Positions 20,747 to 28,394 of a stretch of DNA of 64,000 bases are shown in pieces (within the stretch, counting starts at the first letter, position 1; the number at the start of each line of letters is the position of its first letter). The notes beneath the pieces are model-generated. The model did not search any database. It saw only the letters and a list, made by a program, of their open reading frames with translations, and had not been told where the DNA came from. The position numbers and the translations under genes were made by a program. Origin of the DNA: Rhodospirillales bacterium Ga0074136 (lineage in GTDB: Bacteria; Pseudomonadota; Alphaproteobacteria; Acetobacterales; Acetobacteraceae); assembly GCA_001464375.1 (NCBI GenBank), contig LNEW01000078.1:20129-84128 (forward strand), read 5' to 3'.

Positions 20747-22782
20747 TGCCTGAGGGCGCTTTCACGCTGAACACGCCGGCATCCCTCGCCACGGTCCCCC
20801 GCTGGGTCGCCTGGCAGACGCAGGACCGCAACAGGAAGCCCACCAAGGTGCCGCACCGCGCGGGCGGGGGCATGGCCAAGTCAGACGACCCGGCCACCTG
20901 GTGCATCCGGCAAAGGGCAGAGGACTGCGCCGCGGTCCTTGCGAAGCCCTACGGGACCGGGGGTGTCGGCATTATGCTGGGCGATCACCTCGGTATGGCA
21001 ATCGGCGGTATCGACCTGGACACCTGCCGCGATGCCGCCGGCGAGCTCGCGCCCTGGGCCAATGACGTGATGCAACGCTTCAGCTCCTACACCGAGGTGT
21101 CGCCATCGGGCACCGGCGTGAAGGTGTTCTTCGCGTTCGACGGTGCCGAGCTGGTGCAGATTCGCAAGGCAATGGGGTCTGAGCACGGGCGCCAGTTCAA
21201 GCGCCGCACCGGCACCGATCACCCGCCGGCCATCGAGCTCTATGTTGGCAATCGGTTCTTCGCGGTCACTGACCAACGGCTACCCGACATGCCGGCCGAG
21301 CTTCGCCACGTCGACCTGGACACGCTGCTATGGCTGGTTCTCGAAGCTGGCCCGGCCTTCGCTGGGCAACCAGCGGCGACGAAGGCGCGCCCGGCAGGCG
21401 CACGCCGGGGCAGCGCGCCAGCCGATGGCAGCCGCAGCGCCGTCGCCTTCAGGATCGCCCGCAACGTGCAGCGCGCCGGCGACGGGTTCGAGGAGATGGT
21501 CCGCGCGCTTGAGGCCGAGCCGCTGGCCCGTGAATGGCTTGAGGAAAAGGGGCAGGCCGGCGGCGGGCGCGAGCTCCGCAGGCTTTGGGAGCGATGCGCC
21601 ACCAGCGCGCCGCCCAAATGGCTGGAACGGTGCCAGGCTACGCGCGACGGCGAGCCGCGCGGCAACCTGCACAACGCCATGCTGGCGCTGCGCGAAGATC
21701 CCCGCGTCGCCGGCGTGTTCCGCTTCGATGACATGCTTCGCGCCACCGTGACGGCCGCGGACGATCGCCCGGCTGAGCTGCGCCCTGTCACTGATGGCGA
21801 CGTGTCCAGGCTTCAGGAATGGCTTCAGCAGGCTGGGCTTGAGACGCTAAGCCGAGACACGGCCCACCAGGCGGTCGACCTGCGCGCCAGTGAATGCGCC
21901 TTCCATCCCGTGCGCGACTACCTGGACGGGCTGCGATGGGATGGGGAGCGGCGCTTGCACGGGTGGCTTCACACATACCTCGGCGCCGATCACACGGCCT
22001 ACGCCAGCGGCATCGGCCGCATGTTCCTGATCGCAATGGTGGCCCGCATCTTCAAGCCGGGCTGCAAGTGCGACTACATGCTGATCCTGGAAGGTCCGCA
22101 GGGTGCGCGGAAATCGACCGCGTGCGCGATTCTCGGCGGCGGGTGGTTCTCTGACAACCTGCCGGACATTCGCGCCGGCAAGGACGTGTCTCAGCACCTC
22201 AACGGCAAGTGGCTGATCGAGGTGGCCGAGCTGTCCGCCCTCGATAAGGCCGAGGCCGCGGCGCTGAAGGCATTCGTCACTCGGTCGGAGGAACGATATC
22301 GGCCGAGCTATGGCCGCAAGGAAGTCATCGAGCCGCGGCAATGCGTGTTCATTGGCACGACCAACGCCTCGGCGTATCTGCGCGACGCAACCGGCGCGCG
22401 CCGGTTCTGGCCCGTGAAGGTGGGCGCCGTCGACACCCACGCGCTGCGCCAGGACCGTGATCAGCTATTCGCGGAGGCCGTCCATGAGTTCCGCCGCGGC
22501 ACCACCTGGTGGCCCGATGGCGACTTCGAGGCGCAGCATATCCAGCCCCAGCAGGATGCGCGGTTTGAGGCGGATGCCTGGGAACAGGCTATCGGTGAAT
22601 GGCTGGCCGGCAAGCCCCGCGTGACGGTCCTTGAAGTCGCGGTGAGCGCGCTTAGCATCGAAAAAGGCAAGGTCGGAACCAGCGAACAACGCCGGATCGC
22701 CGCCATTCTTGAGCGCATGGGCTGGGTTCACGGCAAGCGAACCACGCACGGCCGCCCCTGGGTTCGGGGGAATGACGCATGA
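20746..22782 (+). CDS. Primase-helicase with VapE-type ATPase domain
   Basis: 678 residues. The N-terminal part (about 15-200) resembles primase-polymerase-type domains of phage and satellite proteins: VPRWVAWQTQDRNRKPTKVP, GGIDLDTCRDAAGEL, and YTEVSPSGTGVKVFF, where the conserved acidic pair and SPSGTG loop are seen. The C-terminal part is a virulence-associated protein E (VapE)-like SF3-type helicase with Walker A GPQGARKST (about 450-458), a VAELSALDKAEAAALKAFVTRSEE sensor stretch, and FIGTTNASAYLRDATGARRFWPV. It should start and drive element replication. Start ATG 20746 overlaps the preceding stop. Iteron arrays lie at its 3' end, as in self-replicating satellites. Confidence 0.88.
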   Translation: MPEGAFTLNTPASLATVPRWVAWQTQDRNRKPTKVPHRAGGGMAKSDDPATWCIRQRAEDCAAVLAKPYGTGGVGIMLGDHLGMAIGGIDLDTCRDAAGELAPWANDVMQRFSSYTEVSPSGTGVKVFFAFDGAELVQIRKAMGSEHGRQFKRRTGTDHPPAIELYVGNRFFAVTDQRLPDMPAELRHVDLDTLLWLVLEAGPAFAGQPAATKARPAGARRGSAPADGSRSAVAFRIARNVQRAGDGFEEMVRALEAEPLAREWLEEKGQAGGGRELRRLWERCATSAPPKWLERCQATRDGEPRGNLHNAMLALREDPRVAGVFRFDDMLRATVTAADDRPAELRPVTDGDVSRLQEWLQQAGLETLSRDTAHQAVDLRASECAFHPVRDYLDGLRWDGERRLHGWLHTYLGADHTAYASGIGRMFLIAMVARIFKPGCKCDYMLILEGPQGARKSTACAILGGGWFSDNLPDIRAGKDVSQHLNGKWLIEVAELSALDKAEAAALKAFVTRSEERYRPSYGRKEVIEPRQCVFIGTTNASAYLRDATGARRFWPVKVGAVDTHALRQDRDQLFAEAVHEFRRGTTWWPDGDFEAQHIQPQQDARFEADAWEQAIGEWLAGKPRVTVLEVAVSALSIEKGKVGTSEQRRIAAILERMGWVHGKRTTHGRPWVRGNDA

Positions 22783-22923
22783 CGCACAATGACGCACTTC
22801 CCTTCCTAGTACCTGAGTGTGAAGGACACAGGGGAGGGGCACACAGGGGCACGCACACCCGCACACCCGCGCAGGAACACGTTGGCGAAATGCGTCATGT
22901 GCGTCATGTGCGTCATGCGTCAT
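22772..22923. other. Candidate replication origin: inverted iteron arrays
   Basis: Three copies of ATGACGCA (starting 22772, 22779, 22789) face four copies of its complement TGCGTCAT (starting 22891, 22900, 22909, 22916). Between them is a roughly 95-bp stretch rich in CACA/GGGG tracts. The 7-10 base spacing is iteron-like and the site sits at the end of the primase-helicase gene, where satellites and small plasmids often place their origin. The coding frame through the right array reads as RHV repeats, which looks like DNA-level rather than protein-level selection. Confidence 0.55.
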
Positions 22924-23075
22924 GCCCGGTCGCGCTGGCCCGCCTGGTGGCCGAAATCGCCGATCGCGTGGCCCGCCTGTCCCCGTCGCACCGCGACCCG
23001 GAAGCCTTTCACATGGACAAGCACACCCTCGCCAGCGAGCTGCGCGCGCTGGCACGGGCGATGGAGGCGGCATGA
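22779..23075 (+). CDS. Small element protein spanning the iterons
   Basis: 98 codons if begun at ATG 22779, which overlaps the primase stop (ATGA). A more convincing protein begins at ATG 22890 or later: the C-terminal LARLVAEIADRVARLSPSHRDPEAFHMDKHTLASELRALARAME is typical of small helical phage proteins found beside HNH and terminase genes. Its TGA overlaps the HNH start. The N-terminal 50 codons coincide with the iteron arrays and may not be translated. Confidence 0.55.
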   Translation: MTHNDALPFLVPECEGHRGGAHRGTHTRTPAQEHVGEMRHVRHVRHASCPVALARLVAEIADRVARLSPSHRDPEAFHMDKHTLASELRALARAMEAA

Positions 23076-23452
23076 GCAATCCCTTCTACCGGACGGCCTT
23101 CTGGCGCCGCCTGCGCTTGGCCGCGCTGGCTCGCTCGCCCCTATGCGTCACCGCCGGGTGCGGGAAGGCCGCGGTGGTGGCGGACCACATCATCCCGCGC
23201 AGCAAGGGCGGGCAGGACAGCCTCGATAACCTGGTGGGCCGGTGCATCACCTGCCACAACGCGCGCAGGGGCACAGGCGAGCCCCGCCTGGCCGGCTGCG
23301 ATGCGGATGGCACTCCGCGCGACCGCGGGCACTGGTGGCGCGCGCCGACGCGGGAAGGAATCTCTCACAGCTGGCCGGCCGGGACCGCACTGCCCGGTCC
23401 CAAAGTGGTTAGTTTCCGACTGTCGAAGTCGGATATTCAGGACTTCGATTGA
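23072..23452 (+). CDS. HNH endonuclease
   Basis: 126 residues. The HNH fold is evident: CVTAGCGKAAVVADHIIPRSKGGQDSLDN, then LVGRCITCHNARR; the CxxxxC/CxxC zinc pair and D-H-I-I-P motif carry the catalytic and metal-binding residues. In HK97-like and P2-like phages an HNH protein next to the terminase is needed for cos cleavage and packaging, and the same arrangement is found in capsid-forming satellites. It overlaps both neighbours (ATGA upstream, TGATG downstream). Confidence 0.88.
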   Translation: MSNPFYRTAFWRRLRLAALARSPLCVTAGCGKAAVVADHIIPRSKGGQDSLDNLVGRCITCHNARRGTGEPRLAGCDADGTPRDRGHWWRAPTREGISHSWPAGTALPGPKVVSFRLSKSDIQDFD

Positions 23453-25041
23453 TGGGCAAGCGCGGACCCGGCGCCAAGCCGGTGAAGGTGCCCCCATCGC
23501 CTGCGCGGAAGCCGCCACGGCGCCGCGCTGGTGGCGCCACACGGGCTGAGCGTGTCATCCGGTGGTGCGAGGCCCTGACTATCACCAGCGGGGCGCAGGC
23601 GGGCCGGAAACTGCGCCTGCGGCCGTGGCAGAAGGTGATCCTGCGCCGCATCTACGCGGCTGGCCCGGACGGGCGCCGGCCGATCCGCACTGCGGTAATC
23701 AGCATGGGCAGGAAGGGCGGCAAGACGACGTTGTGCGCTGCGCTGGCGCTCTGCCACCTGGTCGGGCCGGAATCGGTGCAGCGGGGGCAGGTGGTGAGCG
23801 CCGCGGCCGATCGCGGGCAGGCGCGCATCCTGTTCAACGAGCTGAAGGCCTTCGCGATGGCCGAGCCGACGATCGCCGACAGGTTGATCTTCCGGGACTA
23901 CAACGCGACCGTGGAGGACGCGATCACGGGCAGCGTCTTCAGCGCGCTGTCGGCGGACCATCGCAAGGCGCACGGCCTGTCCCCGACCGTGGCGATTTGC
24001 GATGAGGTGGCGCAGTGGCGCGGGCGCGAGCTGCTGGACGCGCTGCGCACCGGCCAGGGCGCGCACGCCGAGCCGTTGCTGCTCGCAATCAGCACCCGAT
24101 CCCCGGACCCTGATAATCCGCTGGAGGAGCTGATCCGCTACGCTGGGCAGGTGGAGGATGGGACGATCGAAGACCGCACCTTCACTGGCGCCGTCTTCAG
24201 CGCGCCGATCGACGCGGACCCATGGGCCGAGGCGACCTGGCGCATGGCGAACCCGGACGCCGATTCGGTCCGCATCGCGGATATCGAGGTGCAGGCGGTG
24301 CAGGCGCAGCGTCTGCCGAGCATGGAATCGGCCTTCCGCGCCTATGTGCTCAACCAGCCGGTCACGCCGGATGAGCGGTTCATCGGCCCGGCGGATTGGG
24401 ATGGGTGTGCCGGCGAGGCAGAAGCGCGCGGCCCGTGCTTCGGCGGGCTGGACCTGTCCTCGGGCGCGGCGGACCTGACAGCCTTCGCGCTCTACTGGCC
24501 GGAGACGGGGCGGCTGAAGGTCACGGCCTTCCTGCCGGCGGCGGCGGTGGAGGTGAAGCAGCGCGAGGATCACGCGCCCTATCGCGAGTGGATCGGCCGC
24601 GGCCTGGTGGTGGAGATGCCCGGCCGCGCGATCGATCGGCCTTGGCTGCTGACGTGGATCGCGCAGGCGGTGGAGGGGCTCGACCTGGTGGGCATCGCCT
24701 GCGACCGCTGGGGGTTGGCGGACGTGCAGGCGGTGCTCGACCGCGAGGGCATCCCGCTGGCGCTGCGCCCGCACGGGGCGGGCTACAAAGACATGTCCCC
24801 GGCGATTACGGCCTTCGAGGCGCTGGTGTTGGAGGCGAAGCTGTACCACGCGGGCAACCCGCTCTTGCGCTGGTCTGTGGCGAATGCCGCGGTCGATATG
24901 GACCCGGCGGGCAATAGAAAGCTGTCCAAGGACCGCGCGCGCGGGCGCATCGATCCCCTGGTGGCGGCAGTGACGGCGGTAGGCCTGGCAGCGAAGGAAC
25001 CGGCGCCGGCGACGTTCGCAAATGTCGGGTGGATCGGGTGA
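23452..25041 (+). CDS. Phage terminase large subunit
   Basis: 529 residues. N-terminal packaging ATPase: Walker A SMGRKGGKTT (Lys91) and Walker B TVAICDEVAQW. C-terminal RNase H-like nuclease: FGGLDLSSGAADLTAFAL, then VGIACDRWG and a late IDPLVAAVTAVG acidic site. Length and motif layout are those of HK97-type TerL. No small terminase gene was recognised in the element; the HNH protein or a helper phage might supply the recognition role. The ATG shares one base with the HNH stop (TGATG), so the two are coupled. Confidence 0.9.
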   Translation: MGKRGPGAKPVKVPPSPARKPPRRRAGGATRAERVIRWCEALTITSGAQAGRKLRLRPWQKVILRRIYAAGPDGRRPIRTAVISMGRKGGKTTLCAALALCHLVGPESVQRGQVVSAAADRGQARILFNELKAFAMAEPTIADRLIFRDYNATVEDAITGSVFSALSADHRKAHGLSPTVAICDEVAQWRGRELLDALRTGQGAHAEPLLLAISTRSPDPDNPLEELIRYAGQVEDGTIEDRTFTGAVFSAPIDADPWAEATWRMANPDADSVRIADIEVQAVQAQRLPSMESAFRAYVLNQPVTPDERFIGPADWDGCAGEAEARGPCFGGLDLSSGAADLTAFALYWPETGRLKVTAFLPAAAVEVKQREDHAPYREWIGRGLVVEMPGRAIDRPWLLTWIAQAVEGLDLVGIACDRWGLADVQAVLDREGIPLALRPHGAGYKDMSPAITAFEALVLEAKLYHAGNPLLRWSVANAAVDMDPAGNRKLSKDRARGRIDPLVAAVTAVGLAAKEPAPATFANVGWIG

Positions 25042-25042
25042 T

Positions 25043-25330
25043 TCAGTGTTTGATCGGGTGCTGCCGGCCCTCGGCTTCTGCCATGATGATTTGCTGCCGC
25101 GCCGCCTCGTGGCGGCTGTGTAGTTCGCCGTAGCGGCTCCGCTCTGTGCGCGTCGCGGCCGACCGTCCTTGTGCCTCGTCATCGTCAGAAGCAAATAGCT
25201 TCGCGACGTATGCGAAATACCACTCGGACTCATCGAAGGTCAGACCGACAAGAACCTCCCGACCGTCTTCGTCCGTTTTGAGCATTCGCATTTCCTCTAG
25301 AAATGGACGCTCCGCCTCGTTCACCGGCAT
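25043..25330 (-). CDS. Small acidic protein opposing the head operon
   Basis: 95 residues, MPVNEAERPFLEEMRMLKTDEDGREVLVGLTFDESEWY..., with a charged helical C-terminus. Composition and codon use look genuine, unlike the arginine-rich shadow frames. It is the only gene of the element on the minus strand and ends one base past the terminase stop. It is divergent from the next gene across a region with two palindromes. No family is recognised; a regulatory or anti-phage role is possible for a lone opposing gene but has no direct evidence. Confidence 0.6.
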   Translation of the reverse strand: MPVNEAERPFLEEMRMLKTDEDGREVLVGLTFDESEWYFAYVAKLFASDDDEAQGRSAATRTERSRYGELHSRHEAARQQIIMAEAEGRQHPIKH

Positions 25331-25461
25331 CAGGGCTCCCCATGGGCAGCTTGATCGTTGCGACGCAACGCGCGCGCAGTCTATCGTTAGGCGCCTCCCG
25401 GTGGCGCGCCAACGCCATCCGGGAGGCTGACCACAACCGCGATCATCTGGAGATCACGACC
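25331..25461. promoter_or_regulatory. Divergent intergenic region with two palindromes
   Basis: Separates two divergent element genes. It holds CGTTGCGACGCAACG (25356-25370), a perfect 7-bp-arm palindrome of operator type, and a hairpin with a 9-bp perfect stem GCCTCCCGG / CCGGGAGGC (25393-25427, 17-base loop) in the leader of the plus-strand gene. No clear -35/-10 pair was found. Confidence 0.5.
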
Positions 25462-25719
25462 ATGGCTGACAGCCAAGCTACCGCCCCGAATCGGTCCCGC
25501 GCCACCGACCGCATCATCGATGCGATCGACAAGCTGAGCTATGCCAGGAAGGGCTTGGCGCTGCTGATCAACGCGACCGAGGGCGAAGGCGAAATCGACA
25601 ACGACCACATTGCGTGGTGCGTCGACCACGTCCTGGCCGGCCTGGACGAGGCGCGGACAACGCTCGACCTGGAGCTTGACGAATTGCGCAGTCTGGCCGA
25701 GCCGACGCCAGCCGCCTGA
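25462..25719 (+). CDS. Small element-encoded protein, unknown function
   Basis: 85 residues, MADSQATAPNRSRATDRII then a helical, acidic body (DAIDKLSYARKGLALLI... DEARTTLDLELDELRS). GGAG lies about 10 bases upstream of ATG 25462. It is followed at once by a strong hairpin, so it is probably transcribed on its own. No family is recognised. Confidence 0.6.
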   Translation: MADSQATAPNRSRATDRIIDAIDKLSYARKGLALLINATEGEGEIDNDHIAWCVDHVLAGLDEARTTLDLELDELRSLAEPTPAA

Positions 25720-25728
25720 CCGCCCAAC

Positions 25729-25757
25729 GCCCCGCCTCGCCGTTGGCGAGGCGGGGC
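25729..25757 (+). terminator. Perfect GC-rich hairpin after the 85-residue gene
   Basis: A 13-bp perfect stem (GCCCCGCCTCGCC / GGCGAGGCGGGGC) with a 3-base loop, nine bases after a stop codon. There is no T-run, but stem strength and position suit a terminator separating this gene from the regulator that follows. Confidence 0.7.
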
Positions 25758-25776
25758 TCGGTCCGCGTTGAAAATG

Positions 25777-25846
25777 CTCCAGCGAGCACGAATTTGTTGA
25801 CAGAGACAGCCTCAAAGGAGCACAAGAGATTCCGTGCTCACTGGAG
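25777..25846 (+). promoter_or_regulatory. Promoter flanked by long inverted operator arms
   Basis: Left arm CTCCAGCGAGCACGAA (25777-25792) and right arm TTCCGTGCTCACTGGAG (25830-25846) are inverted copies with one mismatch and one gap. They enclose a consensus -35 TTGACA (25797-25802) and a poor -10 about 17 bases on. The right arm includes the GGAG ribosome-binding site of the MerR-like gene starting at 25857. The arrangement suggests autoregulation by DNA looping or a repressor dimer pair. Confidence 0.55.
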
Positions 25847-25856
25847 GCCCTTTGGT

Positions 25857-26420
25857 ATGAACGCGACGCTGGCGAAGAAGCTGCGATTCTCCGACGCCGT
25901 GTATGCCATCGGCACCACGCCGAAGTCGCTTCGCCTTTGGCTTCAGCGCGGTCTCGTGAACATCCATACGCCGAAGCCTGCCGGCGGCGGGTGGACCGAA
26001 TACAGCTTCGTCGATATCGCGATCCTCTCGCTTGTCCGCACCTTCGCCAACTTCGGAGTGAACGTGCCGACCGCTAGCGCACTGGCAAACAGCGTCATGC
26101 GCGAGTTCTTCCCGGACGTGCTGGACGTTAGGAATGCTGAGGAAATGCCTGCCGGCGTTCTGGCGGTTTCCTGGAGCAACCGACGCATCCATCTCTTCCA
26201 GGCGGGCGAAGATTGGCAGATTCGCTTGGTCGACCTCTGGGGCACGAAGCTGACCCTCACCGAGGGCTTCGTCACTGAGCTGCCAAGCAGCGTTTCGGAG
26301 CTGCGCCGCGAAATCGAGCCGGCGCCCGTCTATCTCTCCATCGACGTTGAAGCGGTGCTTCGCGCGGCTTTCGAGCGTGCCGACGAAAGCGTGAACGAAG
26401 GCAGGGACGAGGAGGAGTGA
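25857..26420 (+). CDS. MerR-type helix-turn-helix regulator of the element
   Basis: 187 residues. The N-terminal MerR-like HTH is LRFSDAVYAIGTTPKSLRLWLQRGLVNIHTP, with the wing GGGWTEYSFVDIAILSLVRTF (about 10-70). The C-terminal part has no known ligand domain. The ATG at 25857 has CTGGAG upstream; an upstream frame to 25743 exists but would cover the promoter. It is the only obvious transcription regulator in the element and could be its lysogeny or induction switch. Confidence 0.7.
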   Translation: MNATLAKKLRFSDAVYAIGTTPKSLRLWLQRGLVNIHTPKPAGGGWTEYSFVDIAILSLVRTFANFGVNVPTASALANSVMREFFPDVLDVRNAEEMPAGVLAVSWSNRRIHLFQAGEDWQIRLVDLWGTKLTLTEGFVTELPSSVSELRREIEPAPVYLSIDVEAVLRAAFERADESVNEGRDEEE

Positions 26421-26422
26421 CG

Positions 26423-26572
26423 GTGCCCTTCTCCCTGTCGGCGAGCACCCTTCCCACCGATGCCGCTGGGCACGGCATGGAGCGCCGCGAGGCGCCCCGT
26501 CCCTCAGAAGGACGCCCATCCACCACCACGCCCGCCGAGACGGCGGCCGATCCCATGAAGGACACACCATGA
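26423..26572 (+). CDS. Possible 49-codon ORF coupled to the capsid gene
   Basis: Starts GTG 26423, six to ten bases after AGGAGG, and ends in a TGA that overlaps the capsid ATG (ATGA). The product is proline/threonine-rich and looks unstructured (VPFSLSASTLPTDAAG...). It could be a small capsid accessory or only a translated leader that feeds ribosomes to the capsid gene. The compositional evidence is weak. Confidence 0.35.
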   Translation: MPFSLSASTLPTDAAGHGMERREAPRPSEGRPSTTTPAETAADPMKDTP

Positions 26573-27867
26573 ATCACCTCCGCGCCCTTCTGGAGCGCCG
26601 CGCCGCCATCACGGCGGAAATGCGCTCCATCAACGACGCCGCCGGCGACAACGACCTGTCCGGCGACCAGGCCGGGCGCTTCGATGCGCTGCGCACCGAG
26701 CTGGCGCAGCTTGAGACGCGCATCGGCCGGCAGTCCGCCCTCGAAGATGCCGAGCGCCGGATGCAGGGCCAGCCCTATGGCGGCACCGGCGACCGCAACC
26801 TCGATCGCGAGCTGCGCAACTTCTCCCTGGTGCGCGCCATCGCCGGGCAGGCCGGCATCCCTGGCGTGGACGCCGCGCGCGAGCGCGAGCTGTCGCAGGA
26901 AATCGCGCAGCGCGCCGGCCGGCCCTTCCAGGGCATCGCGGTGCCCATGAGCGTGTTCCACCAGCCGGTGGAACAGCGCGTTCTCACCACCACCCTGCCG
27001 GGCGGCGGGCCGGGCTCGAACCTGATCCAGACCGACCTTGCCGGCGGGCAGTTCATCGATCGCCTGCGCAACGCGCTGGTGACGCGCCGCCTCGGCGCCC
27101 GCGTGCTCACCGGGCTGATGGGCAACCTCGATATCCCCAAGCTGAAGGCCAGCGCGACAACCGGGTGGGTGAACGAGAACACCGCGCTGACCGCCAGCGA
27201 CCACCAGTTCGAAAAGGTGAGCATGACCCCCAAGCACGCGGGCGCGCTCACCGAGCTGTCGCGCAACATGCTTCAGCAGCCCAGCGTCGACGTGGAGAAC
27301 CTGGTGCGCGGGGACTTCGCCGCCATCCTTGCCGAGGCGGTGGACCAAGCCGCCATCAACGGCAGCGGCACGGCGCCGGTGCCGCGCGGGATCTTGAACA
27401 CCGCGGGCATCGGCTCCGTGGCGATCGGCGCCAACGGCGGCCCGATCACCTGGGATGCAGTGGTGAACCTCGCCGCCGAGCTGGATATCGACAACGTGGA
27501 GGGCGGCGCCTTCCTCACCAACGCGCTGGTGCGTCGCAACGCCATGCGGACCGTGAAGGTGTCGGGCCAGCCGGTCTATGTCATGGAACGCCCGGACCAG
27601 CTCGCCGGCTATCCGGCGGCGGTGACGAACATGGTCCCGTCGAATCTGGTCAAGGGATCGTCTGGCGCCGTGTGCTCGGCTCTGATCTTCGGCCGGTGGT
27701 CGGACCTGATCCTCGGCTACTGGTCCGAGCTGGATATCCTGGTGAACCCGTTCGAGACGACGGCCTACGCCAAGGGCAACGTGCAGGTGCGCGCGATGCT
27801 CACCATGGACGTGGCGGTGCGCTACCCGCAGTCCTTCGCGGCGATCCAGGACCTGACCACGCCGTGA
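26569..27867 (+). CDS. HK97-family major capsid protein
   Basis: 432 residues. The N-terminal 60-70 residues (LRALLERRAAITAEMRSIND... ELAQLETRIG) are a charged coiled coil like the HK97 delta scaffold domain, which the prohead protease removes. The HK97 fold follows, with SNLIQTDLAGGQFIDRLRNALV, the DIPKLKASATTGWVNEN E-loop region, ELSRNMLQQPS, and ILNTAGIGSVAIGANG. The C-terminal FGRWSDLILGYWSELDILVNPFETT... is usual for this family. It builds the head shell. The gene precedes protease and portal instead of following them. Confidence 0.92.
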   Translation: MNHLRALLERRAAITAEMRSINDAAGDNDLSGDQAGRFDALRTELAQLETRIGRQSALEDAERRMQGQPYGGTGDRNLDRELRNFSLVRAIAGQAGIPGVDAARERELSQEIAQRAGRPFQGIAVPMSVFHQPVEQRVLTTTLPGGGPGSNLIQTDLAGGQFIDRLRNALVTRRLGARVLTGLMGNLDIPKLKASATTGWVNENTALTASDHQFEKVSMTPKHAGALTELSRNMLQQPSVDVENLVRGDFAAILAEAVDQAAINGSGTAPVPRGILNTAGIGSVAIGANGGPITWDAVVNLAAELDIDNVEGGAFLTNALVRRNAMRTVKVSGQPVYVMERPDQLAGYPAAVTNMVPSNLVKGSSGAVCSALIFGRWSDLILGYWSELDILVNPFETTAYAKGNVQVRAMLTMDVAVRYPQSFAAIQDLTTP

Positions 27868-28394
27868 CCCCGAGCCGGTTCCCCGATGGGATGGAAAGGC
27901 GCGCAGCGACCGAGCTGCGCGCCGCCGGCCGCCGGCTGGAAGGCTACGCGGCCGTATTCGATAGCCCCGCGCGGATCGGCGGCTTCACCGAGATCATCAA
28001 GCCTGGCGCCTTCCGCGCGACACTGGAGGCGCGTGCAGACGTGCTTGCCCTGGTCGACCACGATCCGGCCCGCCTTCTGGCGCGCACCGCATCGGGCACC
28101 CTGCGCCTGGCCGAGGATTCGCGCGGGCTGTCCTTCGCGATCGACGTTCCCGACACGCAGCTCGGCCGCGACGTGCTGGCGCTGGCCGAGCGTCGCGACC
28201 TCGGCGGCATGTCCTTCAGCTTCCGCACAAAGGCCGAGGGCTGGCCCGCTGCCGATCGGCGCGAGCTGCGCGCGGTGGACTTGATCGAAGTCTCGGTGGT
28301 GCAGGCGTTCCCTGCGTATTCCGCAACCAGCGTGCAGGCGCGATCGCGCGGCGCGCGGGTGGCGTGGCGCCGCCGCCTGGTGGAGGCGCTGTGA
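27864..28394 (+). CDS. HK97-family prohead protease
   Basis: 176 residues from GTG 27864, overlapping the capsid stop (GTGA); ATG 27891 is an alternative with a better family N-terminus (MERRAATELRAAGRRLEGYAAVFDSPA). The serine protease fold is recognisable: FTEIIKPGAFRATL, VLALVDHDPARLLART with the likely catalytic His, and GGMSFSFRTKAEGW with the likely Ser. It cleaves the delta domain of the capsid protein during maturation. Confidence 0.88.
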   Translation: MTPSRFPDGMERRAATELRAAGRRLEGYAAVFDSPARIGGFTEIIKPGAFRATLEARADVLALVDHDPARLLARTASGTLRLAEDSRGLSFAIDVPDTQLGRDVLALAERRDLGGMSFSFRTKAEGWPAADRRELRAVDLIEVSVVQAFPAYSATSVQARSRGARVAWRRRLVEAL

